Positions 63,637 through 64,000 of a stretch of DNA of 64,000 nucleotides are shown in pieces. The DNA comes from Pirellulales bacterium. GTDB taxonomy: Bacteria > Planctomycetota > Planctomycetia > Pirellulales > JAEUIK01. The first letter of the stretch is position 1. Each line of letters opens with the position of its first letter. The stretch covers positions 20,965 to 84,964 of the forward strand of contig JAIBBZ010000024.1 in the NCBI GenBank assembly GCA_019694435.1, read 5' to 3'. The translations under genes and the position numbers were made by a program. The notes under the pieces are model-generated. The model had not been told where the DNA came from. It saw nothing but the letters and a program-made list of their open reading frames with translations, and ran no database searches.

Positions 63637-64000
63637 ATGCCGTACGAAATCCGCATCCCGCGTCTCGACTGGTCGATGGAAGAAGGCACGTTCGTCAACT
63701 GGCTCAAGCAGCCGGGCGAGCAGGTCGCGGTCGGCGATCCGTTGTTCGAACTCGAAGGCGACAAGGCGCTGCAGACGATCGAATCGATCGACGCCGGCAC
63801 GCTGCACGTACCGGCCGACGCCCCACAACCGGGCAGCGTCGTGGCCGTAGGCGCCTTGCTGGGCTACTTGCTGGCGCCCCACGAGGCGCCGCCCGCAGGC
63901 GAGCGTTCCGCGCCCTCGGTCGCAGCCCCGGGCGCGCCGGCGGCCCCCCCTGCGACCGCGCCAGCGCCAGGTCACGAGGTTCCCTTCGCGGCTGCGGTGG
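63637..64000 (+). CDS. Lipoyl-domain E2 acyltransferase, 5' part (runs off right edge)
   Basis: 121 codons visible from the ATG at 63637, 5 nt after the E1 stop, open to the window end. IRIPRLDWSMEEGTFVNWLK and FELEGDKALQTIESIDAGTL form a lipoyl domain with Lys in E-G-D-K-A as attachment site. An Ala/Pro-rich linker follows (APGAPAAPPATAPAPGHEVP), leading to a peripheral-subunit-binding or acyltransferase domain outside the window. It is the E2 of the dehydrogenase complex formed with the upstream E1. Confidence 0.85.
   Translation, partial: MPYEIRIPRLDWSMEEGTFVNWLKQPGEQVAVGDPLFELEGDKALQTIESIDAGTLHVPADAPQPGSVVAVGALLGYLLAPHEAPPAGERSAPSVAAPGAPAAPPATAPAPGHEVPFAAAV

Overview
The window looks like a chromosomal segment of a high-GC planctomycete, probably of the Pirellulales type. 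The clearest evidence is two pairs of genes typical of that phylum: a cytochrome-like/DUF1549/DUF1553 protein next to a DUF1501 protein, at 46785-51101 (+) and 51119-56306 (-). An ADP-forming acyl-CoA synthetase/GNAT fusion and several planctomycete-type conserved hypothetical proteins fit this assignment. I see no rRNA, tRNA, CRISPR array, insertion sequence or integrase.

Region 1 (1-11760, minus strand) is one tightly packed operon, with most neighbours overlapping by 4 nt. It encodes a phage-tail-like extracellular contractile injection system (eCIS, Afp/PVC type). In transcription order it holds the sheath, tube, a double-CxxC protein, a Pro/Arg-rich disordered protein, a DUF4255/Afp16-like tail terminator, an AAA+ ATPase (Afp15-like), a small protein, a CIS tube-cap-type protein, a LysM protein, a gp27-like hub, a gp5-like spike, a PAAR-like tip, gp25, and the first 212 codons of a baseplate J-like protein that runs off the left edge. 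No capsid, terminase or integrase is seen. Divergently placed (12019-13910, +) are a conserved protein of unknown role and a papain-fold protein that keeps the active-site Cys but appears to have lost the His and Asn.

Region 2 (13957-28259) holds unrelated housekeeping and accessory genes: a membrane protein, a DUF2252 protein, a DEAD-box helicase, a small conserved protein followed by a large GH63/MGH1-like glucosidase, a redoxin/cytochrome/copper-monooxygenase fusion, a TPR protein, a secreted esterase-like hydrolase, and the acyl-CoA synthetase/GNAT fusion. A strong 14-bp-stem hairpin sits in the gap before the TPR gene (23404-23441).

Region 3 (28480-41888, plus strand) is a co-directional run for a group 3b-type bidirectional [NiFe]-hydrogenase. 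It begins with a cyclic-nucleotide-binding-domain protein, then the beta (Fe-S), gamma (FAD/NAD), delta (small) and alpha (large) subunits, the maturation protease and the complete set hypA, hypB, hypF, hypC, hypD and hypE. It continues almost without gaps into a CdsA-like cytidylyltransferase, a CDP-alcohol phosphatidyltransferase and a metallophosphoesterase.

Region 4 (41907-46620) carries a class IV aminotransferase, an HpcH/HpaI-type aldolase, a PLP-dependent decarboxylase/lyase and a GPH-family sugar symporter. Region 5 (46785-56306) is the tail-to-tail arrangement of the two PSD1/DUF1501 pairs. Region 6 (56442-64000, plus strand) looks like a catabolic operon: 2-hydroxyacid dehydrogenase, two-domain cyclase-family hydrolase, Nramp-like transporter, SDR lacking the usual catalytic Lys, a fused E1 alpha-beta 2-oxoacid dehydrogenase, and the start of the lipoyl E2, cut by the right edge.
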